The notes beneath the pieces are model-generated. The model was not told where the DNA came from. It did no database searches and saw only the letters and a program-made list of their open reading frames with translations. Made by a program: the position numbers and the translations under genes. This document shows positions 27,558-39,719 of a stretch of DNA of 64,000 nucleotides, one piece after another. The DNA lies in assembly GCF_004293625.1 (NCBI RefSeq), contig NZ_CP033040.1:1488001-1552000 (forward strand), read 5' to 3'. The DNA is from Thiomicrorhabdus indica. Its GTDB lineage: Bacteria; Pseudomonadota; Gammaproteobacteria; Thiomicrospirales; Thiomicrospiraceae. Position 1 is the stretch's first letter. Each line of letters opens with the position of its first letter.

Positions 27558-27899
27558 TTAAGGGAGCGTCTCATTGTTTGGAGTTTCATCTGCCATAGGT
27601 TGGTCTGATGTTTCAGGAGAAATATGACGATAATCAATCACTTCGACAAAAACTTCACCCGGCTTGACCAAACCAAGCTGACTTCGAGCAATAGTTTCAA
27701 TCGCTTCTGGTTTATCTTGCAGAACAATAATGTTTTTTTCTAAAATCTGATTTTCGTGAATCTGCTGATTTAACACCTGTTTTTGTTTTTGAATCTCTTG
27801 TTCAAGATACATCAACTCGCTGACACCTCCATTTGAGGATAACAATGAAGAGATCAAGCCCAGCGCAACAACAGTAAATACTACGTAAATTTTTAGCAT
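27558..27899 (-). CDS. ftsB: Cell division protein FtsB
   Basis: A 113-residue bitopic division protein with an N-terminal membrane helix (YVVFTVVALGLISSLL), a coiled coil rich in Glu/Gln (about residues 25-60), and the family motif PEAIETIARSQLGLVKPGEV. It links with FtsL and FtsQ in the divisome. The ATG at 27899, preceded by GGAAA, is preferred to a longer form starting at 27953 because the extra segment overlaps the eno terminator. The eno-ftsB order is conserved in gammaproteobacteria. Confidence 0.88.
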   Translation of the reverse strand: MLKIYVVFTVVALGLISSLLSSNGGVSELMYLEQEIQKQKQVLNQQIHENQILEKNIIVLQDKPEAIETIARSQLGLVKPGEVFVEVIDYRHISPETSDQPMADETPNNETLP

Positions 27900-27910
27900 T
27901 AAATTTTCCA

Positions 27911-27958
27911 AAAAAAAAGACCTTTGACCACAAAGCTTAACCAAGTGATTCAAAGGCC
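27911..27958 (-). terminator. Intrinsic terminator after eno
   Basis: A 9-bp stem with one G-U pair (GGCCTTTGA / TCAAAGGTC on the minus strand) followed by eight T residues. It lies between eno and ftsB. Confidence 0.75.
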
Positions 27959-28004
27959 TATTTAACTCAATTAACTTGTTTAAAACAAGACTATTTAAGT
28001 TTTA

Positions 28005-29339
<1,335 letters not shown>

Positions 29340-29370
29340 TTAGCTAAATGACAGCAAGATGAATTTACAT

Positions 29371-29408
29371 AAAAAAGCCCCAGAACAAACGCTTGTTATG
29401 GAGCTTTT
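29371..29408 (-). terminator. Intrinsic terminator after kdsA
   Basis: On the minus strand an AAAGCTCCA / TGGGGCTTT stem (one G-U pair) is followed by a T run. It lies in the kdsA-eno gap. Confidence 0.7.
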
Positions 29409-29414
29409 AAGGCT

Positions 29415-30254
29415 TTAGCCTAAATATTGGTTCTCAATAAAACCGTGCTGTTTTACCACTTGATCTAACTCTTTCATGGTTTCCAGTAATGGCTTTAAAT
29501 TCCCCAGAGGCCACATATTCGGCCCATCACTCAGTGCATTTTCTGGTTCAGGATGGGTTTCCATAAACACCCCAGAAATACCGGCAGCAATCGCTGCTCT
29601 CGCCAAAACAGGCACCATTTCACGTTGTCCACCCGAAGTAGCTCCTTGCCCTCCAGGTTGTTGTACTGAGTGCGTTGCGTCAAACACCACTGGACACTCT
29701 GTTGAGCGCATTTGCGCTAAACCTCTCATATCGGAGACTAAGGTGTTATACCCAAATGATGTTCCACGATCACAAACCATGATATTGTCGTTACCCACTT
29801 CACGTGCTTTAGCAACCACCTGATTCATATCCCAAGGTGCTTGAAACTGACCTTTTTTGATGTTGACGGGTAAACCTTGTTTACATACATTTTGAATGAA
29901 ATTAGTCTGACGCACTAAAAACGCCGGAGTTTGCATAACATCCACAACGGAGGCCACCTCATCTAAAGGAGTATCCTCATGAACATCCGTCAAAACTGGA
30001 ACACCGATTTCCTCTTTAACCTTTTGCAAAATACGTAAACCTTCTTCAATTCCTAAGCCGCGAAAGCTCGAGGTAGAAGAACGATTCGCCTTATCATATG
30101 ATGACTTGTAAATAAAAGGAATCTGTAGTTCATCGGTTAATTCTTTCAACGCAGCGGCAGTCGTCATAGCCATTTCTTCTGACTCAATAACACACGGCCC
30201 AGCAATTAAAAACAGTGGCTGATCAAGTCCAACTTCAAAGTTACAAAGTTTCAT
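29415..30254 (-). CDS. kdsA: 3-deoxy-8-phosphooctulonate synthase
   Basis: A 279-residue KDO-8-phosphate synthase, which condenses phosphoenolpyruvate with arabinose 5-phosphate for lipopolysaccharide core synthesis. Key blocks are [13 protein letters not shown], the [12 protein letters not shown] substrate loop, and [11 protein letters not shown]. It adjoins pyrG with no gap and is followed by a terminator before eno. Confidence 0.97.
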   Translation of the reverse strand: MKLCNFEVGLDQPLFLIAGPCVIESEEMAMTTAAALKELTDELQIPFIYKSSYDKANRSSTSSFRGLGIEEGLRILQKVKEEIGVPVLTDVHEDTPLDEVASVVDVMQTPAFLVRQTNFIQNVCKQGLPVNIKKGQFQAPWDMNQVVAKAREVGNDNIMVCDRGTSFGYNTLVSDMRGLAQMRSTECPVVFDATHSVQQPGGQGATSGGQREMVPVLARAAIAAGISGVFMETHPEPENALSDGPNMWPLGNLKPLLETMKELDQVVKQHGFIENQYLG

Positions 30255-31895
<1,641 letters not shown>

Positions 31896-31952
31896 TTAGA
31901 GAAAAAAAAAGAACGTATCGAGTGTGATAACGAGCTGTCAGAATGGAAGGGA

Positions 31953-31981
31953 ATTATAGACCAACTCGCCCCATTCATCAA
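31953..31981 (-). promoter_or_regulatory. Sigma-70-type promoter for pyrG
   Basis: On the minus strand TTGATG and TATAAT are separated by exactly 17 bases. The -10 hexamer is perfect, and its downstream end is about 70 bases before the pyrG start. Confidence 0.6.
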
Positions 31982-32051
31982 TCTATCCACCTATCGATTA
32001 GCAACATTTTCATTTTTTAATGCAATTAAACATCACTTTGCAGAGATTTAT

Positions 32052-33563
32052 TTAAGCTTCAGGAAAGCAGAATTGGGTCTGCCAATAATTTTCTAAAAAC
32101 TTCGGAACTGAGCCATCAAGCCCCATGGCTTTAACTCCACTCTCAAATTTAATCAATTTTGGTGAACCAAATCCCCCCACCAGTTCATAGTCTTTCGGAT
32201 TCTGACTGTTTGACGTTAGACTATTATTTTTCACCAAAAAAGGCCAGTGGCTTCTTTGCCAAACTGGAATCTTGTTGTCTTGGAAATAACGCTTCAAAGC
32301 TTTTCGGTTCAACAGAGTTTGCATATCTTCTGAAAGTTGTGACAGAGAAATCAACCAAATATTTTCCAACAGCTCAGCCCTTTTCATATCGACATAAATG
32401 TCTAGTTTTGTTTTGTGATTTTCTGCAGTTGAATCCATTTTTTGAGACAAAAAATCTTTTAAATTCAATGAAATTGAATTACCGGCCGGTAAATAAAATA
32501 CAGATTTTTGATAAAGTTGCCAGCGCTCACCACTTGTTAACAGATAGTCACCTGCCAAAGGCGCTTTCAACTTAACAATTGAACCGTCCTCTTCAGTTTG
32601 ATAAGCAGTATTAAATAGCCAGTAAAATATAGACTCGTTTAATCTTGGGAATTGCTGGCTTTTCACCCAAAAACGAAACATATTCTTATACTCCCCCCAA
32701 CTAAAACAATGTCTCTCTTTAGAGTGTTCCTGAATTATTTCAGGCAGTGGAAATCCCCAGTGATTTATTTCATTTGGCGAGTTTTCGTAAAGCTGTTGAC
32801 ACTGAATAGATGCAAGTTTTTCTAATAGAATTTCTGACTCTTGCATCCAATGCGCTGTCTGATTAAGTGTTTTAACCATACTCGGATAAACCGTTTCCAA
32901 GTCTGGTAATACTTTGTTTCGAATCCAATTTCTTCGAAATTCACACTCTTTATTCGATGGATCCTCAACCCATTCGAGTTGGTGAAATTCAGCATAATTT
33001 TCAATTTGGTTTTTTTGAATTTCCAATAAAGGTCTAAAAACAAGCCCCTTGTTTGTTTCCAATACATTTTTCATACTTGCCAAACCGGATACTCCTGCAC
33101 CTCTAAATAGATTGAGCAATAGGGTTTCCGCTTGATCGTTAGCATGATGAGCCGTTATTAGTACGCCATTTGTTCTTGGAAGCGCTTCAAATAAAGCTTT
33201 ATATCTTGCTTTACGTGCTAACTGCTCAAAACCTTGACGAGCTTGACGAGCAATCGTGACCCTTTTTACTTGGAATGGAATCTTGTACGCATAACATCTT
33301 TGCTCGCAGAACTCTCCCCATTTGGAAGAATCAATCTGCAGTTGATGATCAATATAGATGGCGTTAACTTTTGAGGCGATGAAGTTTTGTTGAGTTGCTT
33401 TGGCAAACAAATCCAATAAAACAATAGAATCTACGCCACCACTCAAAGCAACTGTAAAACTATCGTTTTGAGGGAAACAATTTTGAAACTCTCTTAGAGC
33501 AAAAAGAAAAGCATCTAAAACAGCTTGTGCATTCGTTTGAAGAGAGTCGAGAGAAGCTGTCAT
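32052..33563 (-). CDS. tilS: tRNA(Ile)-lysidine synthase TilS
   Basis: A 503-residue PP-loop ATPase that modifies the wobble base of the AUA-decoding tRNA(Ile). The PP-loop ALSGGVDSIVLLD lies near residues 40-52. The catalytic domain continues with TAHHANDQAETLLLNLFRGAGVSGL and the RNWIRNKVLP segment. The C-terminal half is variable and long compared with E. coli (432 residues), and it contains a palindrome copy read as Leu-Pro-Ala-Gly. It lies between accA and pyrG, as in related bacteria. Confidence 0.93.
   Translation of the reverse strand: MTASLDSLQTNAQAVLDAFLFALREFQNCFPQNDSFTVALSGGVDSIVLLDLFAKATQQNFIASKVNAIYIDHQLQIDSSKWGEFCEQRCYAYKIPFQVKRVTIARQARQGFEQLARKARYKALFEALPRTNGVLITAHHANDQAETLLLNLFRGAGVSGLASMKNVLETNKGLVFRPLLEIQKNQIENYAEFHQLEWVEDPSNKECEFRRNWIRNKVLPDLETVYPSMVKTLNQTAHWMQESEILLEKLASIQCQQLYENSPNEINHWGFPLPEIIQEHSKERHCFSWGEYKNMFRFWVKSQQFPRLNESIFYWLFNTAYQTEEDGSIVKLKAPLAGDYLLTSGERWQLYQKSVFYLPAGNSISLNLKDFLSQKMDSTAENHKTKLDIYVDMKRAELLENIWLISLSQLSEDMQTLLNRKALKRYFQDNKIPVWQRSHWPFLVKNNSLTSNSQNPKDYELVGGFGSPKLIKFESGVKAMGLDGSVPKFLENYWQTQFCFPEA
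32481..32490. repeat. Iterated palindrome ACCGGCCGGT
   Basis: Exact copy in the variable C-terminal half of tilS, read as Leu-Pro-Ala-Gly. Confidence 0.9.
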
Positions 33564-33589
33564 AAAGGACTAGATTACAGAAAAAGCTT

Positions 33590-33599
33590 ACCGGCCGGT
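33590..33599. repeat. Iterated palindrome ACCGGCCGGT, intergenic copy
   Basis: Exact copy in the 63-base gap between accA and tilS. Confidence 0.9.
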
Positions 33600-33626
33600 A
33601 GAATTCGACCGCTAAACTTATAAGAT

Positions 33627-34580
33627 TTATTCTTCAAAATTTCCATATTGCATGTAACGCTGATAACGATTGTCACGCATTTCTTCTACTGATAGCTGTT
33701 TTAATTCTTCCAAACGTTCAGTCAAAGCAGCTTTTAAAGCAGACGCTGCATCCGCTGGGTTGCGATGAGCTCCCCCTAATGGTTCTGGAATAATGTGATC
33801 AATAAGTCCGAGCTCTTTCAATCTTGGCGCCGTAATCCCTAGAGCTTCGGCTGCATCTGGCGCATTTGCCGCATTCTTCCAAAGAATAGAAGCGCAACCT
33901 TCGGGAGAAATCACTGAATAAGTCGTATATTGCATCATCATGGTGACATCACCCACACCAATCGCTAATGCACCACCAGAACCACCTTCGCCAATCACAG
34001 TACAAATCACCGGCACTTTCAATTCAGCCATTTCAATGAGGTTACGAGCAATGGCTTCACTTTGACCTCGCTCTTCAGCATCAATGCCCGGATAAGCCCC
34101 TGGGGTATCAATAAATGTCAAAATAGGTAACCCGAACCGTTCTGCCATCTTCATAAGCCGTAAAGCTTTACGGTAACCTTCTGGGCGAGGCATTCCAAAA
34201 TTGCGTTTAATCTTCTCTTTGGTATCGCGCCCTTTTTCTTGAGCAATCACCATGACAGGCTGATTGTCTAAACGAGCCAGTCCAGCCACAATCGCTTTAT
34301 CATCGGAAAAAGCACGATCCCCATGAAGCTCTTTGAAGTCTGTAAAGATTTTAGAAATATAATCTAACGCATAAGGTCTTTGCGGATGGCGAGACAGCTT
34401 AGAAATTTGAACATCAGACAATTTACTAAAAATTGTCTCCGTAAGATTTTTACTTTTTTCTTCTAACGCTGAAATTTCCTGAAGAAGGTTCATATCACCA
34501 TTATCGAGATGGCGTAGCTCATCTATTTTGGCTTCGAGTTCAGCAATAGGTTGTTCAAAGTCTAAAAAATCCAGCTTCAT
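33627..34580 (-). CDS. accA: Acetyl-CoA carboxylase carboxyltransferase subunit alpha
   Basis: A 317-residue subunit (E. coli 319) that with AccD transfers the carboxyl group from biotin to acetyl-CoA in fatty acid synthesis. Recognisable blocks are [18 protein letters not shown] at the N-terminus, [37 protein letters not shown], and [12 protein letters not shown]. It heads the accA-tilS-pyrG-kdsA-eno gene order and is divergent from the outer membrane protein gene. Confidence 0.97.
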   Translation of the reverse strand: MKLDFLDFEQPIAELEAKIDELRHLDNGDMNLLQEISALEEKSKNLTETIFSKLSDVQISKLSRHPQRPYALDYISKIFTDFKELHGDRAFSDDKAIVAGLARLDNQPVMVIAQEKGRDTKEKIKRNFGMPRPEGYRKALRLMKMAERFGLPILTFIDTPGAYPGIDAEERGQSEAIARNLIEMAELKVPVICTVIGEGGSGGALAIGVGDVTMMMQYTTYSVISPEGCASILWKNAANAPDAAEALGITAPRLKELGLIDHIIPEPLGGAHRNPADAASALKAALTERLEELKQLSVEEMRDNRYQRYMQYGNFEE

Positions 34581-34800
34581 ATTAATTTCAGTCCTAATCT
34601 TGGCATCAATGCAGAGTCAAAATTTTTGTGCATTGAACCATAGTCAATAATTGTGATGCATTCTACCAAAATTCCAGGACACTGTAGAGTTTGAATTATG
34701 GTGATTTCCATTGCCTAAAATCAAATTCATAGAGTCTTAAATCTCGCCTTGCCGTCTCATGATTCAATGAACTCAAGCTAAGAAATACACTCGGTACTCT

Positions 34801-34829
34801 TTTAATCTTCAATGATAAGTACCTATAAT
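34801..34829 (+). promoter_or_regulatory. Possible promoter of the DUF481 outer-membrane gene
   Basis: A perfect TATAAT at 34824-34829 with a weak -35 hexamer (TTTAAT) 17 bases upstream. It is 34 bases before the start codon at 34863. Confidence 0.45.
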
Positions 34830-34862
34830 AGGCGCCGTTAAATTTAACTACAGGATAGAAAA

Positions 34863-35579
34863 GTGAAAAAAATCTTTACATTAGCAGTTCTAGCCGCTGC
34901 AGCAACTAACGCTCAATCCGCTGAAAATAATGACTTAGGTTTTAAAGGAAATGGTGAATTTGGTTTTACTACAACCTCAGGAAATACAGAAAGTGAGTCA
35001 TTGTTTACGGCACTCAATCTGAAATATGCCCGTGAAAAAGATGAAATTATCGGAAAAGTGGAAGCAAACTACCAGTCGGAAGATGATGTAACAACCCAAG
35101 AGCGCTATTTAATCGATACTCAATACAATCGCTTTTATTCTTCTTCGCGTGATTTCTACAGTTTCGCAAGTGCCCGTTTTGAACAAAATGAATTTGAAAA
35201 TATCGATTTAGATAGCACCTATTCCATTGGTCTAGGTAAATTGCTTTTCAAATCTGACACTATGTCTTTAAAAGGTGAAGCAGGGGTTGGTTATCAAACC
35301 ATCGATTTCACTGATGGTACAAATGATGATCAAGCCGTAGTCCGTGGAAAACTTGACTATGCATACAAAATTAATGAAAACGTCGACTTTGCTCAAGACC
35401 TAATGGTGACTAAAGGATCTGAGCAAATGAAAACGGAAGCAAATACAGCAATTAAAGTCAAGCTTGCTGAGCAAATGCGCTTAAAAGCTGGATTTAAATA
35501 TCGCCACAATTCAGACCCCGCTGCAGGAGCAGAAAAAACAGACACGCAAACACTTCTAACACTGATTTACGACTTCTAA
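34863..35579 (+). CDS. DUF481 outer-membrane beta-barrel protein
   Basis: A 238-residue protein with a signal peptide (cleavage near residue 20, after AQSA). The mature part is a beta-barrel with alternating polar/hydrophobic strands and a C-terminal aromatic residue (LLTLIYDF), a typical outer membrane signal. It belongs to the DUF481 (YdiY-like) group, whose members are often described as salt-induced outer membrane proteins. Function is not established. It is divergent from accA. Confidence 0.85.
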   Translation: MKKIFTLAVLAAAATNAQSAENNDLGFKGNGEFGFTTTSGNTESESLFTALNLKYAREKDEIIGKVEANYQSEDDVTTQERYLIDTQYNRFYSSSRDFYSFASARFEQNEFENIDLDSTYSIGLGKLLFKSDTMSLKGEAGVGYQTIDFTDGTNDDQAVVRGKLDYAYKINENVDFAQDLMVTKGSEQMKTEANTAIKVKLAEQMRLKAGFKYRHNSDPAAGAEKTDTQTLLTLIYDF

Positions 35580-35611
35580 AGTAAAATTACTGTTGATCTT
35601 TTAAGTTGCAA

Positions 35612-35650
35612 ATGCCCGACCAAAACATTGAAGCAAAATTGGTCGGGTTT
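35612..35650. terminator. Bidirectional terminator between the DUF481 gene and ycaO
   Basis: A perfect 9-bp stem CCCGACCAA / TTGGTCGGG between convergent genes, with a short T run downstream. Confidence 0.75.
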
Positions 35651-35664
35651 GAAACCATCAATTT

Positions 35665-37467
35665 TTATTCTGAAAACTCTTCTATTTTTGCTTTACGTAG
35701 ACTTTCGTAAATATCGACCAAACGATTATGCGGTTTAGAATTTAAAAACATCTTGCGCCCTAAATCCTGTCCAGCAAATAACGATTCACCTTTCACCACC
35801 GCCAGAACCGACTCATACGTTTTCGAGTCAAACATCGCTACAAAACTGGATAAATCACAGTCACCACCATTTTGTACGGTTTCAATTGAAGCCTGTTGAG
35901 TATCAAGCAATTCATAAAGATACATGTAAGCTTTCACCCACGTTGTCCATTCGCTTTCTTCACGCAAATAGAAAATCATATCTTGCGCTTGTTCAAAGGC
36001 TAGTGTCCAGGATTTTAAGCCGACATAACACCAAAACCTCAATTGTGCGACATTCATTTGTGCCCAAAAACTATTCGGTTCAGGCATTAAACCAATAAAA
36101 TTCGCTACACCTTGATGGTCACTCGCACCAATTTGCTCAACAACATCCAGAATCTCTTCCAATTCGATTGAAAATTCACCGGCCGGTAAAGAATGATCGG
36201 GATACTGATCAAAGGCAAACAATGCCTCTCGAAGCGCTCGACCATTATTCTGATTATTCTCAACAATTTCGCTCAATGGATACACTTCAGACATTCCAGG
36301 AACAATTATTCTTATTGCTTGAAAACCAAACTGAGGATATTGGGCTAACCAAACATCCGTACCTTGTTCCCAGACCAACTTACAAAGTTGCTGCCACTGT
36401 TCCGCAATATCTTCAGCAAAAGACCATGGTTGAAATTCAAAATCCGATGATTGGCTCAAAAAGCGGCTATGAATTAATCCGCTGGAATCAATGAAGTGAT
36501 TTTCTAAATTTTCAGCTTCCGACACCATTTCCTCATCATGAACAGGTGTCTGAAATCCATCTAAATTTTGCAGATGTCTACCCTGAAGCGACTCCGTAAG
36601 GGTTCGTTCAATTGCAACTTCAAAAATCGGGTGCGCACCAAAAGATGCAAAACAACGCCCTTTTTTGATATCAATCAAAGTGACATTGATAACCGGATAT
36701 TTTCCCCCAAGAGAAGCATCACGAACCTGAACATCCAGCCCAGTCTGTTGAAGCGCCTTAATAGAAGCAGTAATCGATGGAAACTGTTCAAGCAGTGTCT
36801 GAGGAATATTGGGTAAACATAGGTTTTCTTGGAAGATTTTATTTTTTACCCAACGTTCAAATATTTCTGACAATCCTTGAATTTTCGCCTCTAGAGCGGT
36901 GTTTCCAGCAGATAATCCATTACTTGCATATAAGTTGCTCAACAAATTCATTGGAAAAAAGGCTTTATCACCGGTTTTTACCGAGTGCATTTCTAACGCT
37001 GTAACCCGATCAAAATGATCATTTAAGCTAAGAAAATCTGCGAATTCAAAACCGTCTTCATATTCCTCTAAAGCTTGCTCATAAAACTGCCAAAGCTCAG
37101 GGGTCAGTAATTGATCAAGTTTACCGGCCGGTATAGATTTCTCATTGGGGTAATACAGCCAATCTTCAGAATGCTGTTCATGCTTTGGAGTCAGGTAAAA
37201 ATCCGAGAAAAAATAGTTTGTCGATAAACGCTCTAGAAACTCGCCCAAGGCACTCGCATAGCAGGCTTTATCACAAGCCCCCTTTCCATTGGTAAATAAT
37301 CCACGGCATCGAGTATCATAAATGTGTTGAGAGTAAATGTTCTCAACAGGGTTCAATACATTTTGTGCGTTAATTTCAAACCCTAATTGACCTAAAAGCG
37401 TTTCCATTTTTGCAATTGAATCTTCGAGCGCAGCTTGCTTGCCTGGGATAAAGGTTTTCGTGGACAC
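35665..37467 (-). CDS. ycaO: YcaO-domain protein, ribosomal protein S12 beta-methylthiolation accessory type
   Basis: A 600-residue YcaO, close to E. coli YcaO (586). It begins TKTFIPGKQAALEDSIAKM and carries the FTNGKGACDKACYASALGE block and the AGNTALEAKIQGLSEIFERWVKN ATP-binding helix. E. coli YcaO assists RimO in methylthiolating S12. The length and C-terminal region match this type and not the peptide cyclodehydratases. The GTG start at 37467 follows AGGTGA. Two exact palindromes lie in the gene, read as Leu- and Ile-Pro-Ala-Gly. Confidence 0.92.
   Translation of the reverse strand: MSTKTFIPGKQAALEDSIAKMETLLGQLGFEINAQNVLNPVENIYSQHIYDTRCRGLFTNGKGACDKACYASALGEFLERLSTNYFFSDFYLTPKHEQHSEDWLYYPNEKSIPAGKLDQLLTPELWQFYEQALEEYEDGFEFADFLSLNDHFDRVTALEMHSVKTGDKAFFPMNLLSNLYASNGLSAGNTALEAKIQGLSEIFERWVKNKIFQENLCLPNIPQTLLEQFPSITASIKALQQTGLDVQVRDASLGGKYPVINVTLIDIKKGRCFASFGAHPIFEVAIERTLTESLQGRHLQNLDGFQTPVHDEEMVSEAENLENHFIDSSGLIHSRFLSQSSDFEFQPWSFAEDIAEQWQQLCKLVWEQGTDVWLAQYPQFGFQAIRIIVPGMSEVYPLSEIVENNQNNGRALREALFAFDQYPDHSLPAGEFSIELEEILDVVEQIGASDHQGVANFIGLMPEPNSFWAQMNVAQLRFWCYVGLKSWTLAFEQAQDMIFYLREESEWTTWVKAYMYLYELLDTQQASIETVQNGGDCDLSSFVAMFDSKTYESVLAVVKGESLFAGQDLGRKMFLNSKPHNRLVDIYESLRKAKIEEFSE
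36178..36187. repeat. Iterated palindrome ACCGGCCGGT
   Basis: Exact copy in ycaO, read as Leu-Pro-Ala-Gly (LPAGEF). Confidence 0.9.
37123..37132. repeat. Iterated palindrome ACCGGCCGGT
   Basis: Exact copy in ycaO near its 5' end, read as Ile-Pro-Ala-Gly. Confidence 0.9.
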
Positions 37468-37606
37468 ATTTCACCTGTTATTTATAAGTTTTTCTTAGTA
37501 TTCAGAAAGTTTTTTAAATTATCTAACTAACTTTTGTTAGTAAAATCATTGAGCAATAGAGAATTTTCAATTGTCATTCAACCATCAACTAATGAGAGGG
37601 CTCATT

Positions 37607-37912
37607 ATGAAAGTATTTACGCAACACTTAAAGCCAATTTCTTTTATAGCCTCACAAAGCTTAGCAGGAATGGCGTTACTTTTTAGCCAATCAGCCTATG
37701 CCGAACATCCTGGTAAAGTCTTACATACTGACGCTAACTGTATGAAATGCCACACAGCCCAACCTTATGACCCTGTTAAAACAGACTCTTGGGCGAAGTT
37801 AGTCAAAACTGTCCAATTCTGTAATGACAATTTAAATACGGGTATGTTCGAGGATGAAGTTGAACAACTTGCCGATTATTTAAATCAAACTTATTACAAA
37901 CATTCAAAATAG
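37607..37912 (+). CDS. Small periplasmic monoheme cytochrome c
   Basis: A 101-residue protein with a signal peptide (cleavage after AYA near residue 33) and one heme-attachment motif, CMKCH, about 20 residues later. The mature chain is only about 68 residues. An extra cysteine in QFCNDN and a conserved-looking DEVEQLADYLN helix follow. No second axial ligand is obvious by eye. The ATG at 37607 follows GAGAGGG; the frame is open further upstream. The partner and role are unknown. Confidence 0.8.
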   Translation: MKVFTQHLKPISFIASQSLAGMALLFSQSAYAEHPGKVLHTDANCMKCHTAQPYDPVKTDSWAKLVKTVQFCNDNLNTGMFEDEVEQLADYLNQTYYKHSK

Positions 37913-37953
37913 ATTAACCTAAGAAGCCATCAGCTGCTTTTTAAAACAGCTAT

Positions 37954-37995
37954 AAAAAAAGCCATAGTGTCGTTTCAATTGAACTATGGCTTTTT
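37954..37995. terminator. Terminator after the monoheme cytochrome c
   Basis: A perfect stem AAAAGCCATAGT / ACTATGGCTTTT with T and A runs on both sides. It lies between convergent genes. Confidence 0.85.
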
Positions 37996-38038
37996 AACGA
38001 AATCTTTTCATCTTAAATGATTGTTACGTCAAACCTCT

Positions 38039-38926
38039 TTAAGAAGTTCTCTTTAATTGTTTTACTAAATTTTTTAATTTTTCAACTTTATCCGTTCCAG
38101 CATTCTCAATTCCCTCTTCATAAAGCAGATCTTCAGCATCAAACAACACCTTGTCCACTGCCTCAATCATAAAATAATCGTAGCTACTTAGACTAATTTG
38201 CTTCCAATCCCTCTGCTTAGCTTTCCAGAGTTTGGTAAATTCCGGTTTTTCACGAAAGATAACCTGAACTTGCTCAAGCATCTCGATAGCCGGTTGAACA
38301 CGTTCAAATGCATAAAGGGGGCGATTATTCGTATCGTAATATACTTTTCTATGATATTTCACTAGATCAAAAACAGGAATAAGCTCATCCAGATCAATCG
38401 CTTTAGATTCTCTTTGAGCTCGCGCAATTCGATCCAAAGTCATTACTGGTGCATCCGATTTCCAACGTCCAAACACAATGTATAAGTTATTTCTTTCTAC
38501 AAAGTACTGTTTGCCATAACCAAGGGATAAAACATTTTCTTTTGGAACCACATAGTCTAAGTTTTGAGTATCAAGCTTTGTTGTATCTTGCCACATCTCC
38601 CAACCCTTCTCATACCCCAAAGCAGTGGCATTTGGATCTTCTTTTTTCACCATGGGAACACAGGAACTTCCGTAATCGTGACCTTCCACATAATCTAAGA
38701 CCGAAAGAAGATAGTCGCCATTCTTAAGTTGTCGTTTAACTTTGCCGACAATAAACGCATCATTTTTGATGTTTCCAACAGGGAAAGCAGCAAATACAAC
38801 TTCACCATTCTTGAAAGTTTTGGCTAACACATTTTGGGATGAAAAGACGCCAAACATTAAAAGCACTATCAAAAACTTGAATCTCATTAAATTTGGACTC
38901 ACACATAACGTTATTTTATTTTTCAT
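38039..38926 (-). CDS. Exported protein of unknown function
   Basis: A 295-residue protein with a long positively charged N-region followed by a hydrophobic stretch (about residues 15-35, ending VLA) that looks like a signal peptide. The rest is soluble, with many Lys, Asp and aromatic residues, and ends in a charged helix. An in-frame ATG at 38887 is an alternative start. I recognise no family. AAGGA precedes the longer start by 10 bases. Confidence 0.55.
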   Translation of the reverse strand: MKNKITLCVSPNLMRFKFLIVLLMFGVFSSQNVLAKTFKNGEVVFAAFPVGNIKNDAFIVGKVKRQLKNGDYLLSVLDYVEGHDYGSSCVPMVKKEDPNATALGYEKGWEMWQDTTKLDTQNLDYVVPKENVLSLGYGKQYFVERNNLYIVFGRWKSDAPVMTLDRIARAQRESKAIDLDELIPVFDLVKYHRKVYYDTNNRPLYAFERVQPAIEMLEQVQVIFREKPEFTKLWKAKQRDWKQISLSSYDYFMIEAVDKVLFDAEDLLYEEGIENAGTDKVEKLKNLVKQLKRTS

Positions 38927-39042
38927 AAACTAAAAGTCCTTAGAGAACCTCTGATCGAATAAGAGGTTCATTAGTAAATGTCTGTTATTAAATCGGCATG
39001 GTGTTTGTATAAAGGTTGGATGCCTAAAGAACGAAGTTGAAC

Positions 39043-39654
39043 TTAATTATTTGGTTCGTTCACCCATAACAAATCACACGAGCCTAAAATTTCTCTACCG
39101 GCCGGTAAACATAATTTTTCTAAAAACATTGTTTTTGGATTATGGTGCCCAAACCCATCGACACTTTTTTGATTAGAAATTATGACGAGGTCTGCACAAT
39201 GTTGTTTTAAAAACCCACCTAATTCAGATTCAATTTCACCAGGCACGACTTGAACTAAAACCCGGTTCTGCTGTGTCTCACCAGCTGCTTTATGATCTGT
39301 TTCAGCTTCCAGCTTATTGTCTTCAAAAAAGTCAGAACGAGTATGACGATAAAAGTTAAGCCACTCATCCAACCAAACATCAAATATTTTTTTCTTCTTT
39401 TGAAACTCGTTGGTCGATTCGTCTGACCAAACTCCTGGCACATCCGAAACCAAGTTATCTTCAAGAATTGGAAATGACGGTAAGTGCATCCAATGCACAA
39501 ATATTACCCTGAATGTCGAAGGCATCGCCTTCAACTCCTGAAGAAGTTTAAATTCGAGTGCCTGCTCAATCAATCGATTGGTCGCCGTGTTATGGACAGT
39601 ATGTTGTAAATCATCAGAAAAACAAGCTACCACAATCGTTTTATAACGTAACAT
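39043..39654 (-). CDS. Divergent universal-stress-protein-like protein
   Basis: A 203-residue protein with a Rossmann-type beta-alpha pattern at both ends: YKTIVVACFSDD near the start and CADLVIISNQKS near residue 160. The C-terminal strand (LGSCDLLWV) resembles the UspA fold, but the ATP-binding glycine motif is not evident and an Asn/Lys-rich middle part is inserted. I place it only tentatively in the Usp group. It contains an exact palindrome, read as Leu-Pro-Ala-Gly. A head-to-head DnaA-box pair lies upstream. Confidence 0.45.
   Translation of the reverse strand: MLRYKTIVVACFSDDLQHTVHNTATNRLIEQALEFKLLQELKAMPSTFRVIFVHWMHLPSFPILEDNLVSDVPGVWSDESTNEFQKKKKIFDVWLDEWLNFYRHTRSDFFEDNKLEAETDHKAAGETQQNRVLVQVVPGEIESELGGFLKQHCADLVIISNQKSVDGFGHHNPKTMFLEKLCLPAGREILGSCDLLWVNEPNN
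39097..39106. repeat. Iterated palindrome ACCGGCCGGT
   Basis: Exact copy in the Usp-like gene, read as Leu-Pro-Ala-Gly. Confidence 0.9.
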
Positions 39655-39696
39655 TTTGGCTCCTTGTTAAAAATTTGTAACGGAGAGATGACAGCT

Positions 39697-39719
39697 TATT
39701 CACAAATTTTGTGGATAAC
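39697..39719. promoter_or_regulatory. Head-to-head pair of DnaA-box sequences
   Basis: A consensus DnaA box on the minus strand (TTATCCACA, 39710-39718) faces a one-mismatch box on the plus strand (TTATTCACA, 39697-39705), four bases apart. They lie upstream of the Usp-like gene and downstream of tsaB. Two boxes are too few for an origin, but they could titrate DnaA or regulate transcription. Confidence 0.5.

Noticed and set aside
35665..37467. YcaO as a RiPP azole-forming cyclodehydratase
   Set aside because: Length, N-terminus and C-terminus match the E. coli YcaO type, and no precursor peptide or partner gene is adjacent.
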